A DNA stretch of 23,806 nt from CAZIPZ01 sp964541075 (lineage in GTDB: Bacteria; Acidobacteriota; Terriglobia; 20CM-2-55-15), in assembly GCA_964541075.1 (NCBI GenBank), contig CAZIPZ010000038.1, forward strand, positions 1 to 23,806, read 5' to 3'. Shown here one piece after another: positions 8,613 through 16,688 of the stretch. The position numbers and the translations under genes are program-made. The first letter of the stretch is position 1; every line of letters starts with the position of its first letter. The notes below the pieces were generated by a model that did not search any database, was not told where the DNA came from, and saw only the letters and a list, made by a program, of their open reading frames with translations.

Positions 8613-10315
8613 GCGGGCGGGGGCGTATAGCCGGGGATATTGGATAGATCTACTTCATCGATTAAGCGTGGGTCCATATATTGCTGTGCGTACTTCAGAT
8701 AGACCTTTTCCCACATGAACACATCAAACAGGTCCGGATCGATCTGTCCATTGGTCTTGAACCGGCCCAGGATCGCCAGCGATTCCGATAGCGTGGATCC
8801 TTTTTTGTATGGTCGGTCTTCGGCTGTCAGGGCCTCGAAAACATCCGCAATTCCCATGCACCGCGCCTGCACCGACATCTGTTCGCGTTTCAGACCTTTC
8901 GGGTAACCCGTTCCATCCATACGCTCATGGTGGCCTCCTGCATACTCGGGAACATTTTTCAAGTGGCGAGGCCACGGCAAAGCCTCGAGCATTTTGATGG
9001 TGACTTCGATGTGGTGGTTGATGACCTGACGTTCCTCTGAGGTCAGTGTGCCGGTGCGGATGAGTAAATTCTCAAGTTCATCTTCCGTCAACAGATCAGA
9101 CATGCTTCCCTGGACATTTCGCCACCTGTACTTGGATGATATTTGTTTGACGCGTTCCAGGTGTTCGGGCTGCATGGCTTCCGAGCCTCGGTTGCTGAAG
9201 CGCAGGAATGCACGATCATCTTCAATTTCTTTCAGACGCAGCTCAAAACGACGTCTGGCCTCATCCGGATGCGGGGTGTCTGCCTTCTCTTTCAGAAAAG
9301 CGATCTCTGCATCGCGTTTGATCACCTCGAAGCGTATATCAACAGCTTCAATCCGATCGTATATCGTTTGCAGCTTCGTCCCCTTATCGATAATGTGGAC
9401 GGGTGTTGTGATCTTGCCGCAATCGTGAAGAAGTCCGGCGATTTTGAGTTCATACCGGTCCTTGTCTGTCATCGCAAAGTCTTTGAGCGGACCAACCTTG
9501 CAGGCAGCCACCGCGTCTGCGAGCATCATCGTCAATTCGGGAACGCGGTCACAGTGTTTACCCGTATGTGGCGACTTATCATCAATGGCCTTATTGATCA
9601 TGTTGATCAGCGATTCAAAGAGGTTTTCCAGATGATTGATCAACATTCGGTTAGCGAGCGCTATCGCCGCCTGGGATGCTAGAGACTCGGCCAATTGTTG
9701 ATCCTCGGCTGAAAACTCCCTGATCGCTCCGCTGACTGGATCTCGCGCGTTCAACAGCTGTAAAACGCCAATGATTTCGTTCTCATGATTTTTCATGGGT
9801 ACGGCAAGAAACGACTTGGATCGATATCCAGTCTGTTCATCAATTTTCCTGGTGCCGGAAAAATCGAAGCCTTTTTCTGTATAGGCGTCTGCGATGTTGA
9901 GCGATGCATTGAAATGATAAGCGTAGGCGACAACGTTGGAGATGATCCGCCTTCCATCGGGTTCGTAGAGGCGTATTGGGGCGAACGGTATTTCGATTCC
10001 CGTGGTGCCGCCCATCGCCAGTCCCAGCGTATCCGTCCGCATGATTTCGAACTTGAGCGCCGAGTGATCCGTCACACGGTAAAGCGTTCCACCGTCAGCA
10101 TTCGTAATGCTTTTGGCGACGATCACGATAGTCTCTAACAAGCGAGTGATGTCGGTTTCTTTCGAGAGTGCAATACCAATCTGGTTCAGTTGATCGAGAC
10201 GCTCGAGGAGGCTAATGGAATCCGAGAAGAAGGCGTCTCTATCCTCAGTGGTGACTGAGGATCGGTCAGTAAGGAGACTCGTTCTTTGCGCTGCACCGGC
10301 CCGACTTTCGAACAT
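8609..10315 (-). CDS. GAF + HD-GYP domain phosphodiesterase with an insertion in the HD-GYP domain
   Basis: A 568-residue cytoplasmic signalling protein. Residues about 37-222 form a GAF sensor domain (ADGGTLYRVTD, SFLAVPMKN, GVLQLLNARD). The HD-GYP part follows: HTGKHCDRVPEL (from about 249), the metal-binding HDCGKI (297-302) and HHERMDGTGYPKGL (462-475), then ADVFEALTAEDRPYK. HD-GYP proteins usually hydrolyse cyclic-di-GMP or related cyclic dinucleotides; the metal ligands seen here suggest activity. Between HDCGKI and the LTSEERQVINHH helix lies an extra block of about 110 mostly charged helical residues (9047-9382) absent from the canonical domain. I chose the ATG at 10315 because further upstream the open frame runs through a hairpin and into the amidase gene. 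No Shine-Dalgarno is visible; a CATAAT -10-like box lies 48 nt upstream. Confidence 0.9.
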   Translation of the reverse strand: MFESRAGAAQRTSLLTDRSSVTTEDRDAFFSDSISLLERLDQLNQIGIALSKETDITRLLETIVIVAKSITNADGGTLYRVTDHSALKFEIMRTDTLGLAMGGTTGIEIPFAPIRLYEPDGRRIISNVVAYAYHFNASLNIADAYTEKGFDFSGTRKIDEQTGYRSKSFLAVPMKNHENEIIGVLQLLNARDPVSGAIREFSAEDQQLAESLASQAAIALANRMLINHLENLFESLINMINKAIDDKSPHTGKHCDRVPELTMMLADAVAACKVGPLKDFAMTDKDRYELKIAGLLHDCGKITTPVHIIDKGTKLQTIYDRIEAVDIRFEVIKRDAEIAFLKEKADTPHPDEARRRFELRLKEIEDDRAFLRFSNRGSEAMQPEHLERVKQISSKYRWRNVQGSMSDLLTEDELENLLIRTGTLTSEERQVINHHIEVTIKMLEALPWPRHLKNVPEYAGGHHERMDGTGYPKGLKREQMSVQARCMGIADVFEALTAEDRPYKKGSTLSESLAILGRFKTNGQIDPDLFDVFMWEKVYLKYAQQYMDPRLIDEVDLSNIPGYTPPPA

Positions 10316-10401
10316 ATCCAGAGTTGTATCGGCAGGAATGTCGGAATGGTTTAGCCGATTTACATTATGAAAACCCGGCAGGGGCGACGACGGCGGATGA
10401 G

Positions 10402-10436
10402 GGTTCGGCCTTTCAGGTTTTCCCAAAGGCCGAACC
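10402..10436 (-). terminator. Perfect 12-bp hairpin behind the amidase gene
   Basis: GGTTCGGCCTTT (10402-10413) and AAAGGCCGAACC (10425-10436) are exact inverted copies around an 11-nt loop. The hairpin begins 8 nt past the amidase stop codon, where a terminator is expected. No T-run follows on the minus strand, so it may work with Rho, act as an RNA 3'-end stabiliser, or be a weak terminator before the HD-GYP gene. Confidence 0.55.
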
Positions 10437-10443
10437 TGTTGGA

Positions 10444-12764
10444 TTACTGCCCTCCTGAAGCTCCCTTCGGTTCGCCTGGAACAGGCCCGAATGAAGGAGG
10501 CGGAACCCTGTGATGAGTAGCTGACTCGTAGGCCGAAGCAGCCTTGATCACCGTCGAATCGCTGCCCGGTCCGGACCAAAACATCATGCTGATCGGCATC
10601 GGGCGCCTTAGCTCCGATGCCACCGTGCCAGTGACCGTGTTGTATCGGGTTTTGTCGGCGCTCAAGACGTATTGCGGATCATAGACCGTCCTTACGTAGC
10701 CCGCCGGAACATCAATCTCAGGACCGCCCAGCAAGGCCGTGAACTGCGCACAGCAGCTTGCTGCAGGCCGGCCATTCACTTCGGGCTCGCCTGGGCCGCC
10801 GATCTTGTATGGCGGTGTGGTTTGCTCAGGATTCACGAAAACGTCAATGTTGTTCTCGTACATCACCTTAAGAACCACGAGTCTGAGCACTGTCTGGAGT
10901 TTTAGGTAACTCATCATGCCGGGTCGAGCCCGTAGATCTTGAACATTGACGGCGTTCTCAGAGGCGGCCCTGTGGTCATCGCTTTCCCACTTGGCGTTTT
11001 TCACCCAGCTTGCCCAGTCTTTCACGCGTTCATCGCCTCGTTCCATCAGGTACTTGTTCACGGTGAACGGACTTTTGAAATTGTCCATTCCGCTGCTGAT
11101 ACGCCGTAGATTCAACTTGTCGGACAACGGAGCTTTGCCAAGAGCCAACGCAATTGCGTAGTCGGTCGTGCGAACATCCCAACCGGGAACTGCAAATTCA
11201 AGCTCGCCGGCTCGGTTTGTCTGCCAGAAATACTCCGGAGCATTGTGAGCCAGTATCTCCGCAAAGGCGTCCTGGAACGTGTACTTCATGTTCGGAACAG
11301 CCGGATCATCTGAATACAGGGGATCGACGGATTCGACAATCTCCGCTCCAAGCTTGTCTCTGAGAATCGTCTTGATTTCGTTGTCGATCTGATCGCTGAT
11401 CGCAACATCATTTTTCGTGTGCTTAACCATAAATTCGCGCACGATGCCGACGCGAAGCCCTTTCAATGGTTTGTCAGAAGCGTCTCGAACGACGAAGCTG
11501 GCAAAGGGTTCCTTCGGTATCAGTGCTTTTGGTATCGCGGTGTACATATCTGAGGATTCAAAGCCTTTTACGGCATCAAGCACCTGAGCGACGTCTCCGA
11601 CGGTCCGACAGTGAATCCCGGCGCGGTCTCCCACGCGCTGGCTGTTCATTCCGCCATGCATCATGATTCCTCTGGTTGTGAGAAGGTTTACGACGTTGTT
11701 TCTCGACGCCGGCCCCTTGCAGGAAGCGCTTCCCTGCTCGCAGATAGAGCAAGCCACGAGGTTGGCAGAAACAGAGACGCCTGATCCGGAGCTTGTGCCC
11801 CTGGGAACGCGTTCCGTGTCGTACGGATTGCATGCCTGGCCTCCCCACACCGCGTATGCCGTATTTCCATCAAGCAAAACAGACTTTGCCTTCTGCGGAC
11901 CATCAAATCCCAATCCTGTTGACGCGGCGGTCGCAGTGGCATAAATGATCGCGCCTTTGTCGCGAAGGTTTGAGATGTCGGGTGAATCAACCTTCGGTGC
12001 GTCCATGGCGAAGTTGACGTCGTTTCCACCTGTGGAACGCATGTCCTTCGCATCAAACCAATTCTTGTGAGAAAACGGGATGCAGTACATCGGCAGCTTC
12101 TCTAGATCAGGGTTGACACCGTACTGCTTGTCTAGTTCGGCTGCTCGTTCCAGCGCATCCGGCAGTCGTCGAAAGGCATCACATGNNNNNNNNNNGCCGC
12201 CGGACAAGATGCGGGAAGAGGACCTGATGAGGGATGCGCGTCACACGTCGCTTTACAACTGACGGACCGCTCCCCTCGAATGTTTATCGTTTCAAGAGCA
12301 TTAAGCTGACCGGCCTCAGGAATTCCGACCCGCATTCCGTATTGCTGCTGCACGCTTGGATCGGAGATTGTCGGCTCCATTCTTCCTAGCTCGATCGGCA
12401 TTCCTCTGTACTGTTCATAGTCCGGAAGAATCTTGGACACCGCTACGGTCTCGCTTGGGAATGCAGTAGGTGATCCAGCTCGCACTGCTCCTTTTGCAGG
12501 TGGAATTGCAGCGCCATCCTTGGTGACGATGGCCGTACAAACCCCGTTATAGGCCTTCGCCCTGTTGATATACGCCTGAACAAGGCCCTGGCATGTAATT
12601 TGTCCGTTTCTAATGGCGGCGTGGATGTCGTTGATTGTTGCTTCTTCCAGACGGAACCCACTCTGACCAACGACGATACCTGGGAAAAGTGCACCCACAA
12701 CGCAGATCCTCACGGCTAGCCGCCTGGCCTTCTGGCTGAGATATTCCTGAAATGTTTTTTTCAT
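10444..12764 (-). CDS. Secreted amidase-signature family protein, interrupted by an assembly gap
   Basis: A probably exported amidase of the Ser-cisSer-Lys class, which hydrolyses amide bonds. The N-terminus (MKKTFQEYLSQKARRLAVR, then a hydrophobic stretch ending near VVGQSG) looks like a signal peptide. The first part (12764-12196) runs through QITCQGLVQAYINRAKAYNG and NALETINIRGERSVSCKA. The second part (12185-10444) continues with CDAFRRLPDALERAAELD, FSHKNWFDAKDMRSTGG (putative catalytic Lys codon 12064-12066), GTSSGSGVSVSANL (putative cis-Ser) and SASCKGPAS, where the usual GGSIRxPA nucleophile motif lies. Both parts join in one frame if the 10 Ns stand for a number of bases equal to 2 modulo 3; with 2 bases the protein has 770 residues. 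It starts 32 bp behind the TonB receptor gene and has an AAGGGA-like ribosome binding site. The substrate is unknown. Confidence 0.85.
12186..12195. other. Scaffold gap (10 Ns)
   Basis: Ten consecutive Ns fall inside the amidase gene. The flanking reading frames are out of step across exactly 10 bases. The protein sequences on both sides are adjacent parts of one amidase, so the run is an arbitrary-length placeholder and not a true 10-base unknown. Confidence 0.97.
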
Positions 12765-12796
12765 ATGATTCCCTTTTCACCTTTCATTGGTATTTC

Positions 12797-15700
12797 TCAG
12801 AAATTCACCTTCAATCCGAATTGAATTCGGCGTGAATCGGTGCTGGTGGATGTGATTTGACCGGCGTTCGCAGTGAGCCTGCCCTGTCTGTCAAAAATGA
12901 CAATATTGGGCGTACCGAAGTTTGCGTGATTAAGTGCATTGAACATCTCAATGCGGAACTGGGTCATCGCACCTTCACCAAGTGAGAAGTTCTTGAACAA
13001 AGACAAGTCGAGGTTCATCACGCCAGGACCCGAGAGAGTGTTGCGTCCCAGATTTCCCAGAGTGTATTGCGCGGGAAACGTGAAGCATTGCGTCTTGACG
13101 TAGGCGCCAGGATTTCTCGGATTAGTCAGAGTTTCACAGTCAGGGGACGTAACGAGATTTGGACGTTGTCCTACCGCCGCGCCGTTGGTATCCGCTTTGC
13201 TGCCGGCGCGGTCGTTGTTCAAAACTACGGAAAAGGGGTTGCCCGTCCGGCCGCGGAATATGGAACCGAGCTGCCATCCGCCCAATATCCACTTGCCGGG
13301 CCCTTGCATGGCGCTCGCGAAAGGCAGTTCCCACACCATGTTGAAGGAAAAGTTGTGACGAATGTCGAAATCGGAAAGACCGCGGTTCAGCTGGGGCAGA
13401 AACGGTGTCGCCAGAGCGACAGCACCGCCATAACTGGAAATGGCGTTCGTGGAACCCGTTGATGATGCGGTGTCGATGCTTTTGCTCCAGGAGTAGGAGC
13501 TCTGGACCTGCATGCGTTGACTCCAGCTTCGCCGTAGACTCGCTTGCATTCCGTGATAGTAAGAATCGGCATTCCATGTGTCCGACGTGTTGATAGAACC
13601 CCAGTTTGGATTCAGAACCTGCCCATTCGCTGGATAAACCCATATGCCTTCTGAGTTCTGAATTGGAACGACTGTATTCATATTTCGCTCCACCAGTGGC
13701 AAGTGCACGCCGCGTGAGCCTGTGTAGCCGACTTCGGCGACAAAACCCAGAACTTCGCGCTGAATATCGAGATGCCATTTCATGCTGTATGCGCGACCTG
13801 GATTCGGTTCGATGTAAGCGGTTCGTAAACCGTCGGCCTTCAGAAGCGAAAAAGCCTGCTGGGGGAAAGAACCGGCTGGCAGGCTGGCGCTCGTTCCCTG
13901 CACGAAAAACGGAGGAGTACGGGTTAAAGGCGTGTCATAAAGCCAAAGCAGCGGCAAGGAATCGAACACTCCAAAACTTGATCGGATGGATGTTCTGCCA
14001 TCTTTGAACGGATCCCATACCAAACCGAGTCGCGGGGCAAAATTTCGCAGGCTGGGATTGCGGTCATGTATCGGACCTCCGACTTTGACCTGAGCATCGA
14101 ATGGACTATGCAGAAGCGCGATCTTTCCATTGACCTCGGTTGGGATTGTTACGAACTCATACCGGAGACCGGCGTTAAACGACAGATTGCCGCGCGCACG
14201 AATGTCATCCTGCACATAGCCTGCGAGAAGCGTCTGTCGGAGGCCCCGAATCGTATCCGATCCTGGGTATAGCGCTCCAAACGTCGAAGCACGGTTGGTC
14301 AAGAAGTCCGAGATCGATCCGAACGCGAATTCCCCACCGTTTCGGTTTTGACTATCGGTGTTGTACTGCATCCGTTCGATGCTGCCGCCGATCTTGATCG
14401 ACTGCGCGCCTCGCGTGATATAGATGTTCTGATGAAACTGGAACGAGTTGAAATAAAGCGACGTAAGACTGGTCGCACCCGGTCCGCTTCCCGGAACTGT
14501 GATGCCTGGAACAACGATCGATCCGATGTTTTTTCCAGGCACGAAGCCCAGCGTAGGATCCTCCAGCAGCGGGTTGTACACGACGGAAATATCGCTGCCG
14601 GGCACTGCGCTGCGAGAGAAGCCAACTCGGCTGACGTTGAGGATCGAGGGAGTAATGATCCTCGTGTACTCCGCCATTGCGGCCTGCCGCCGCGAACTTT
14701 CCGCCGTCCGTTTTGTAAGGAACGCGTCTGGCGCGCTGGAGTCTGAATCCTCAAAGAAATAGCTGCTTGTGAAACTGGAAGCGTCAGACAACTTATGGTC
14801 GATCTTGCCTAGAATGTATTCGCCTCGTGAAAGCTTGTCCCGCTGGGAGATGTACTGCCCCGTGTCTCCTGCGCCAAGCAGCCCTCCATTGGGCAATGGA
14901 AGCATTGCGAACAGGCGTGCAATCTGAGGATCGACGATCACGTTTCCTGTGGAAAGCACTCCCGCGCGCGCATCGGATGAAAGAGTCGTTGCTATTGAAG
15001 TGGTCGCGAGAAATTCTCGAACAGACTCATAATTGGCAAACCAGAAGGTCCGGTTTTTCGCGAGCGGACCGCCAAGCGCTCCACCAAACTGATGCCTCCG
15101 AAACGACGGCTTCGTCCCTCGATCAAAAAAGTCGCGCGCATCCAGTGCGCTGTTCCGATGGAAGTAGAACAAGCTTCCGTGCAAGTCGTTGGTCCCGGAC
15201 TTGGTCACAGCATTAATGACGCCGCCAGTGGCGCGTCCGTATTCAGCCGAATAACTGTTGGAAACAACCGAGAATTCTCGAACGGCTTCAACTCCCAGGT
15301 TTGTGCCCAAAATGCTCCCGGGCGTGTTGTTGGAGCTGTCGTTCAGGCTGATTCCATCCAGTCTGAAATAGTTCTCCGATGGCCGGGCGCCGGAAACCGT
15401 CAACTTTGTTCCGCTTCCGCCCTTGCCGCCCCCGCCGCTCCCGCCGATGGCGGCCACGCCGGCTTCCAAGGTCGCAAGCTGAGTCCAATCCCGCCCATTC
15501 AGCGGCAATTCGCGAATCGTTGTTCCCTCAACAGCATGGCTGACCGTAGCTGTCGCAAGATCGACCTGCATCGCCTGTGCTACAACTTCGACTTTTTCGC
15601 TTCGCCCTTCAACGTCCAGCTTGAAATCGATAACGATCTCCGAGCCGACGGTCAACTTGATGCCTTTTTTCATGGAAACGCTGAAACCGGGCATCATGAC

Positions 15701-15955
15701 TTCCGCGTCATAGGAGCCAGGCTGTAGATTCGCGATGTTGAAAGCGCCAGTTTCGTTGGTAAGGACCTCTCGGGTTACACCCGTTTCGACATTGCGAACC
15801 AAGACTGCCGCACCCGGAAGCCTCGCACCTGACGGGTCCTCAACCTTGCCAAGCAGCGTGCCTCCTACGGTCTGAGCCAGCACATTCACACAAAGAAGAT
15901 TGAGCAGCAGCACCAATGCGGCGCCGCAGTTTCTTGCAACTCTCATGACTGCCAT
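12797..15955 (-). CDS. Oar-like TonB-dependent outer-membrane receptor
   Basis: A 1052-residue outer-membrane protein of the acidobacterial Oar type. It has a signal peptide (hydrophobic AALVLLLNLLCVNVLAQ). A carboxypeptidase-regulatory-like beta-sandwich follows (GTLLGKVEDPSGARLPGAAV ... GAFNIANLQPGSYDAEV, about residues 30-105). Next is the plug domain (ELPLNGRDWTQLATLEAGV; RLDGISLND; EFSVVSNSYSAEYGRATGG; AVTKSGTNDLHGS), then a long beta-barrel ending in the terminal aromatic strand RIQFGLKVNF recognised by the BAM complex. A glycine-rich loop (GGSGGGGKGGSG) sits in the plug. I chose the ATG at 15955 because GGAGAGG (15959-15965) is placed properly before it; a GTG at 15976 would put that site inside the gene. 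The amidase follows 32 bp later. It should take up a large ligand or breakdown product using TonB energy; the ligand is unknown. No TonB box could be named with confidence. Confidence 0.93.
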   Translation of the reverse strand: MAVMRVARNCGAALVLLLNLLCVNVLAQTVGGTLLGKVEDPSGARLPGAAVLVRNVETGVTREVLTNETGAFNIANLQPGSYDAEVMMPGFSVSMKKGIKLTVGSEIVIDFKLDVEGRSEKVEVVAQAMQVDLATATVSHAVEGTTIRELPLNGRDWTQLATLEAGVAAIGGSGGGGKGGSGTKLTVSGARPSENYFRLDGISLNDSSNNTPGSILGTNLGVEAVREFSVVSNSYSAEYGRATGGVINAVTKSGTNDLHGSLFYFHRNSALDARDFFDRGTKPSFRRHQFGGALGGPLAKNRTFWFANYESVREFLATTSIATTLSSDARAGVLSTGNVIVDPQIARLFAMLPLPNGGLLGAGDTGQYISQRDKLSRGEYILGKIDHKLSDASSFTSSYFFEDSDSSAPDAFLTKRTAESSRRQAAMAEYTRIITPSILNVSRVGFSRSAVPGSDISVVYNPLLEDPTLGFVPGKNIGSIVVPGITVPGSGPGATSLTSLYFNSFQFHQNIYITRGAQSIKIGGSIERMQYNTDSQNRNGGEFAFGSISDFLTNRASTFGALYPGSDTIRGLRQTLLAGYVQDDIRARGNLSFNAGLRYEFVTIPTEVNGKIALLHSPFDAQVKVGGPIHDRNPSLRNFAPRLGLVWDPFKDGRTSIRSSFGVFDSLPLLWLYDTPLTRTPPFFVQGTSASLPAGSFPQQAFSLLKADGLRTAYIEPNPGRAYSMKWHLDIQREVLGFVAEVGYTGSRGVHLPLVERNMNTVVPIQNSEGIWVYPANGQVLNPNWGSINTSDTWNADSYYHGMQASLRRSWSQRMQVQSSYSWSKSIDTASSTGSTNAISSYGGAVALATPFLPQLNRGLSDFDIRHNFSFNMVWELPFASAMQGPGKWILGGWQLGSIFRGRTGNPFSVVLNNDRAGSKADTNGAAVGQRPNLVTSPDCETLTNPRNPGAYVKTQCFTFPAQYTLGNLGRNTLSGPGVMNLDLSLFKNFSLGEGAMTQFRIEMFNALNHANFGTPNIVIFDRQGRLTANAGQITSTSTDSRRIQFGLKVNF

Positions 15956-15958
15956 AAA

Positions 15959-15980
15959 CCTCTCCTTCCGTTTCACGGAA
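15959..15980 (-). promoter_or_regulatory. Ribosome binding site with abutting hairpin before the TonB receptor
   Basis: On the minus strand the inverted repeat TTCCGT-GAA-ACGGAA (15980-15966) runs straight into the Shine-Dalgarno GGAGAGG (15965-15959), which is 3 nt from the ATG at 15955. The site decides the start codon. The 6-bp stem touching it could modulate ribosome access or be a small operator. Confidence 0.6.
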
Positions 15981-16167
15981 CGATCGAGACGGAGTTGTGA
16001 ACGGGATTTGTTTGTGCTAACGCGGAAAACTGGGCGTTACGATTCGCCGTCGCCTGGTAAATACACTCCAGCGGGCCGGCAGAATCTTGGGAGTGACCAC
16101 TGAGTCACAAGAAAAACTTGAGGGTGAACGTGGGCGTCAATTCACATCGCGATTGACGATCGTCTGC

Positions 16168-16196
16168 AAGTTACGATTTGAACGCTAATTTGTCAA
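16168..16196 (-). promoter_or_regulatory. Candidate sigma70-type promoter for the TonB receptor-amidase operon
   Basis: On the minus strand a perfect TTGACA (16196-16191) is followed by a 17-nt spacer and TAACTT (16173-16168), which keeps the first, second and last bases of the -10 consensus. Transcription would start near 16161, giving a leader of about 200 nt before the ATG at 15955. Confidence 0.5.
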
Positions 16197-16237
16197 CACA
16201 AGAGTGGGGCACAAGAATGACGCGACACCTTAGAACA

Positions 16238-16263
16238 CGCCTGCCAATGAAACTGCTCAGGCG
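16238..16263 (-). terminator. Weak candidate stem-loop behind the CoA-binding gene
   Basis: CGCCTG (16238-16243) and CAGGCG (16258-16263) pair across a 14-nt loop, 36 bp past the end of the CoA-binding gene. The stem is short and followed only by TGTTCT on the minus strand, so this is a tentative end for the seven-gene operon. Confidence 0.25.
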
Positions 16264-16298
16264 CCAATCTCTTTCGTTGGATTGAACATTTGCTTCGG

Positions 16299-16688
16299 TC
16301 AGAAGCTTCGGGCGTGCTCTTTCAGAATGCACTTGTCCATGACGACTTCCAACCCAGCTTTTCGCGCACGACCGGCCGCTTCTTCATTGATCACCCCTTC
16401 TTGCATCCACACGACCTTTGCTTTGCAGCGGATAGCGGCTTCAACAATGTCAGGTGCAAACTGTGATCGTCGAAAGATGTTCACGATGTCAAACGGTTCA
16501 GGCACGTCGTCCAATGTGGGAAAGGCGCGCTCGCCAAGCACTTCCGACTCGTTAGGATTTACAGGAATGATGCGATATCCATTCGCCTGCATGTAACGCG
16601 AAACACCATGACTTGCACGCCATGTGCTGGATGATAAACCGACTACAGCGATGGTTTTGAATTTCGAAAGAATTTCAGCGATGGTCAT
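16299..16688 (-). CDS. Small CoA-binding domain protein (YccU-like)
   Basis: A 129-residue single Rossmann-fold protein of the CoA-binding-2 family, similar to E. coli YccU and to the N-terminal domain of succinyl-CoA synthetase alpha chains. Landmarks are TIAVVGLSSSTWRASHGVSR (nucleotide-binding loop, residues about 12-31), YRIIPVNPNESEVLGE (about 38-53), VNIFRR, and the C-terminal VVMDKCILKEH with the conserved Cys. No catalytic domain is attached, so it may bind CoA or a related ligand as a regulator; the function is unknown. I chose the ATG at 16688 because the Rossmann strand starts right after it and it overlaps the hisC stop as ATGA. An upstream in-frame extension would lie inside hisC. 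It is the last gene of the operon. Confidence 0.88.
   Translation of the reverse strand: MTIAEILSKFKTIAVVGLSSSTWRASHGVSRYMQANGYRIIPVNPNESEVLGERAFPTLDDVPEPFDIVNIFRRSQFAPDIVEAAIRCKAKVVWMQEGVINEEAAGRARKAGLEVVMDKCILKEHARSF

Larger units (their letters stand above)
15981..16298. other. Gene-free leader and promoter region of the TonB receptor operon
   Basis: About 320 bp between the CoA-binding gene and the TonB receptor, both on the minus strand, with no convincing ORF. It holds a candidate minus-strand promoter (16168-16196), a possible terminator stem for the upstream operon (16238-16263), and a short inverted repeat GTGAC-N6-GTCAC (16093-16108) inside the presumed 5' leader. I recognise no known riboswitch or small RNA in it. 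Confidence 0.5.

Noticed and set aside
10316..10579. N-terminal extension of 88 residues on the HD-GYP protein
   Set aside because: It would run through the 12-bp hairpin and 136 bp into the amidase gene on the same strand, and the added residues are Pro/Arg/Ser-rich with no domain character.
12132..12764. Amidase as two separate genes or a frameshifted pseudogene
   Set aside because: The frame break coincides exactly with the 10-N gap and the two halves are contiguous parts of one family, so it is an assembly artefact.
14348..14746. Plus-strand ORF of 132 codons inside the TonB receptor gene
   Set aside because: It is in an antisense frame of a well-supported gene, has no family resemblance and no ribosome binding site; it is a shadow of biased codon use.
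16292..16306. Five-base-pair stem GCTTC/GAAGC over the stop of the CoA-binding gene as a terminator
   Set aside because: The stem is too short, overlaps the coding end and has no T-run, so it is likely to be chance.
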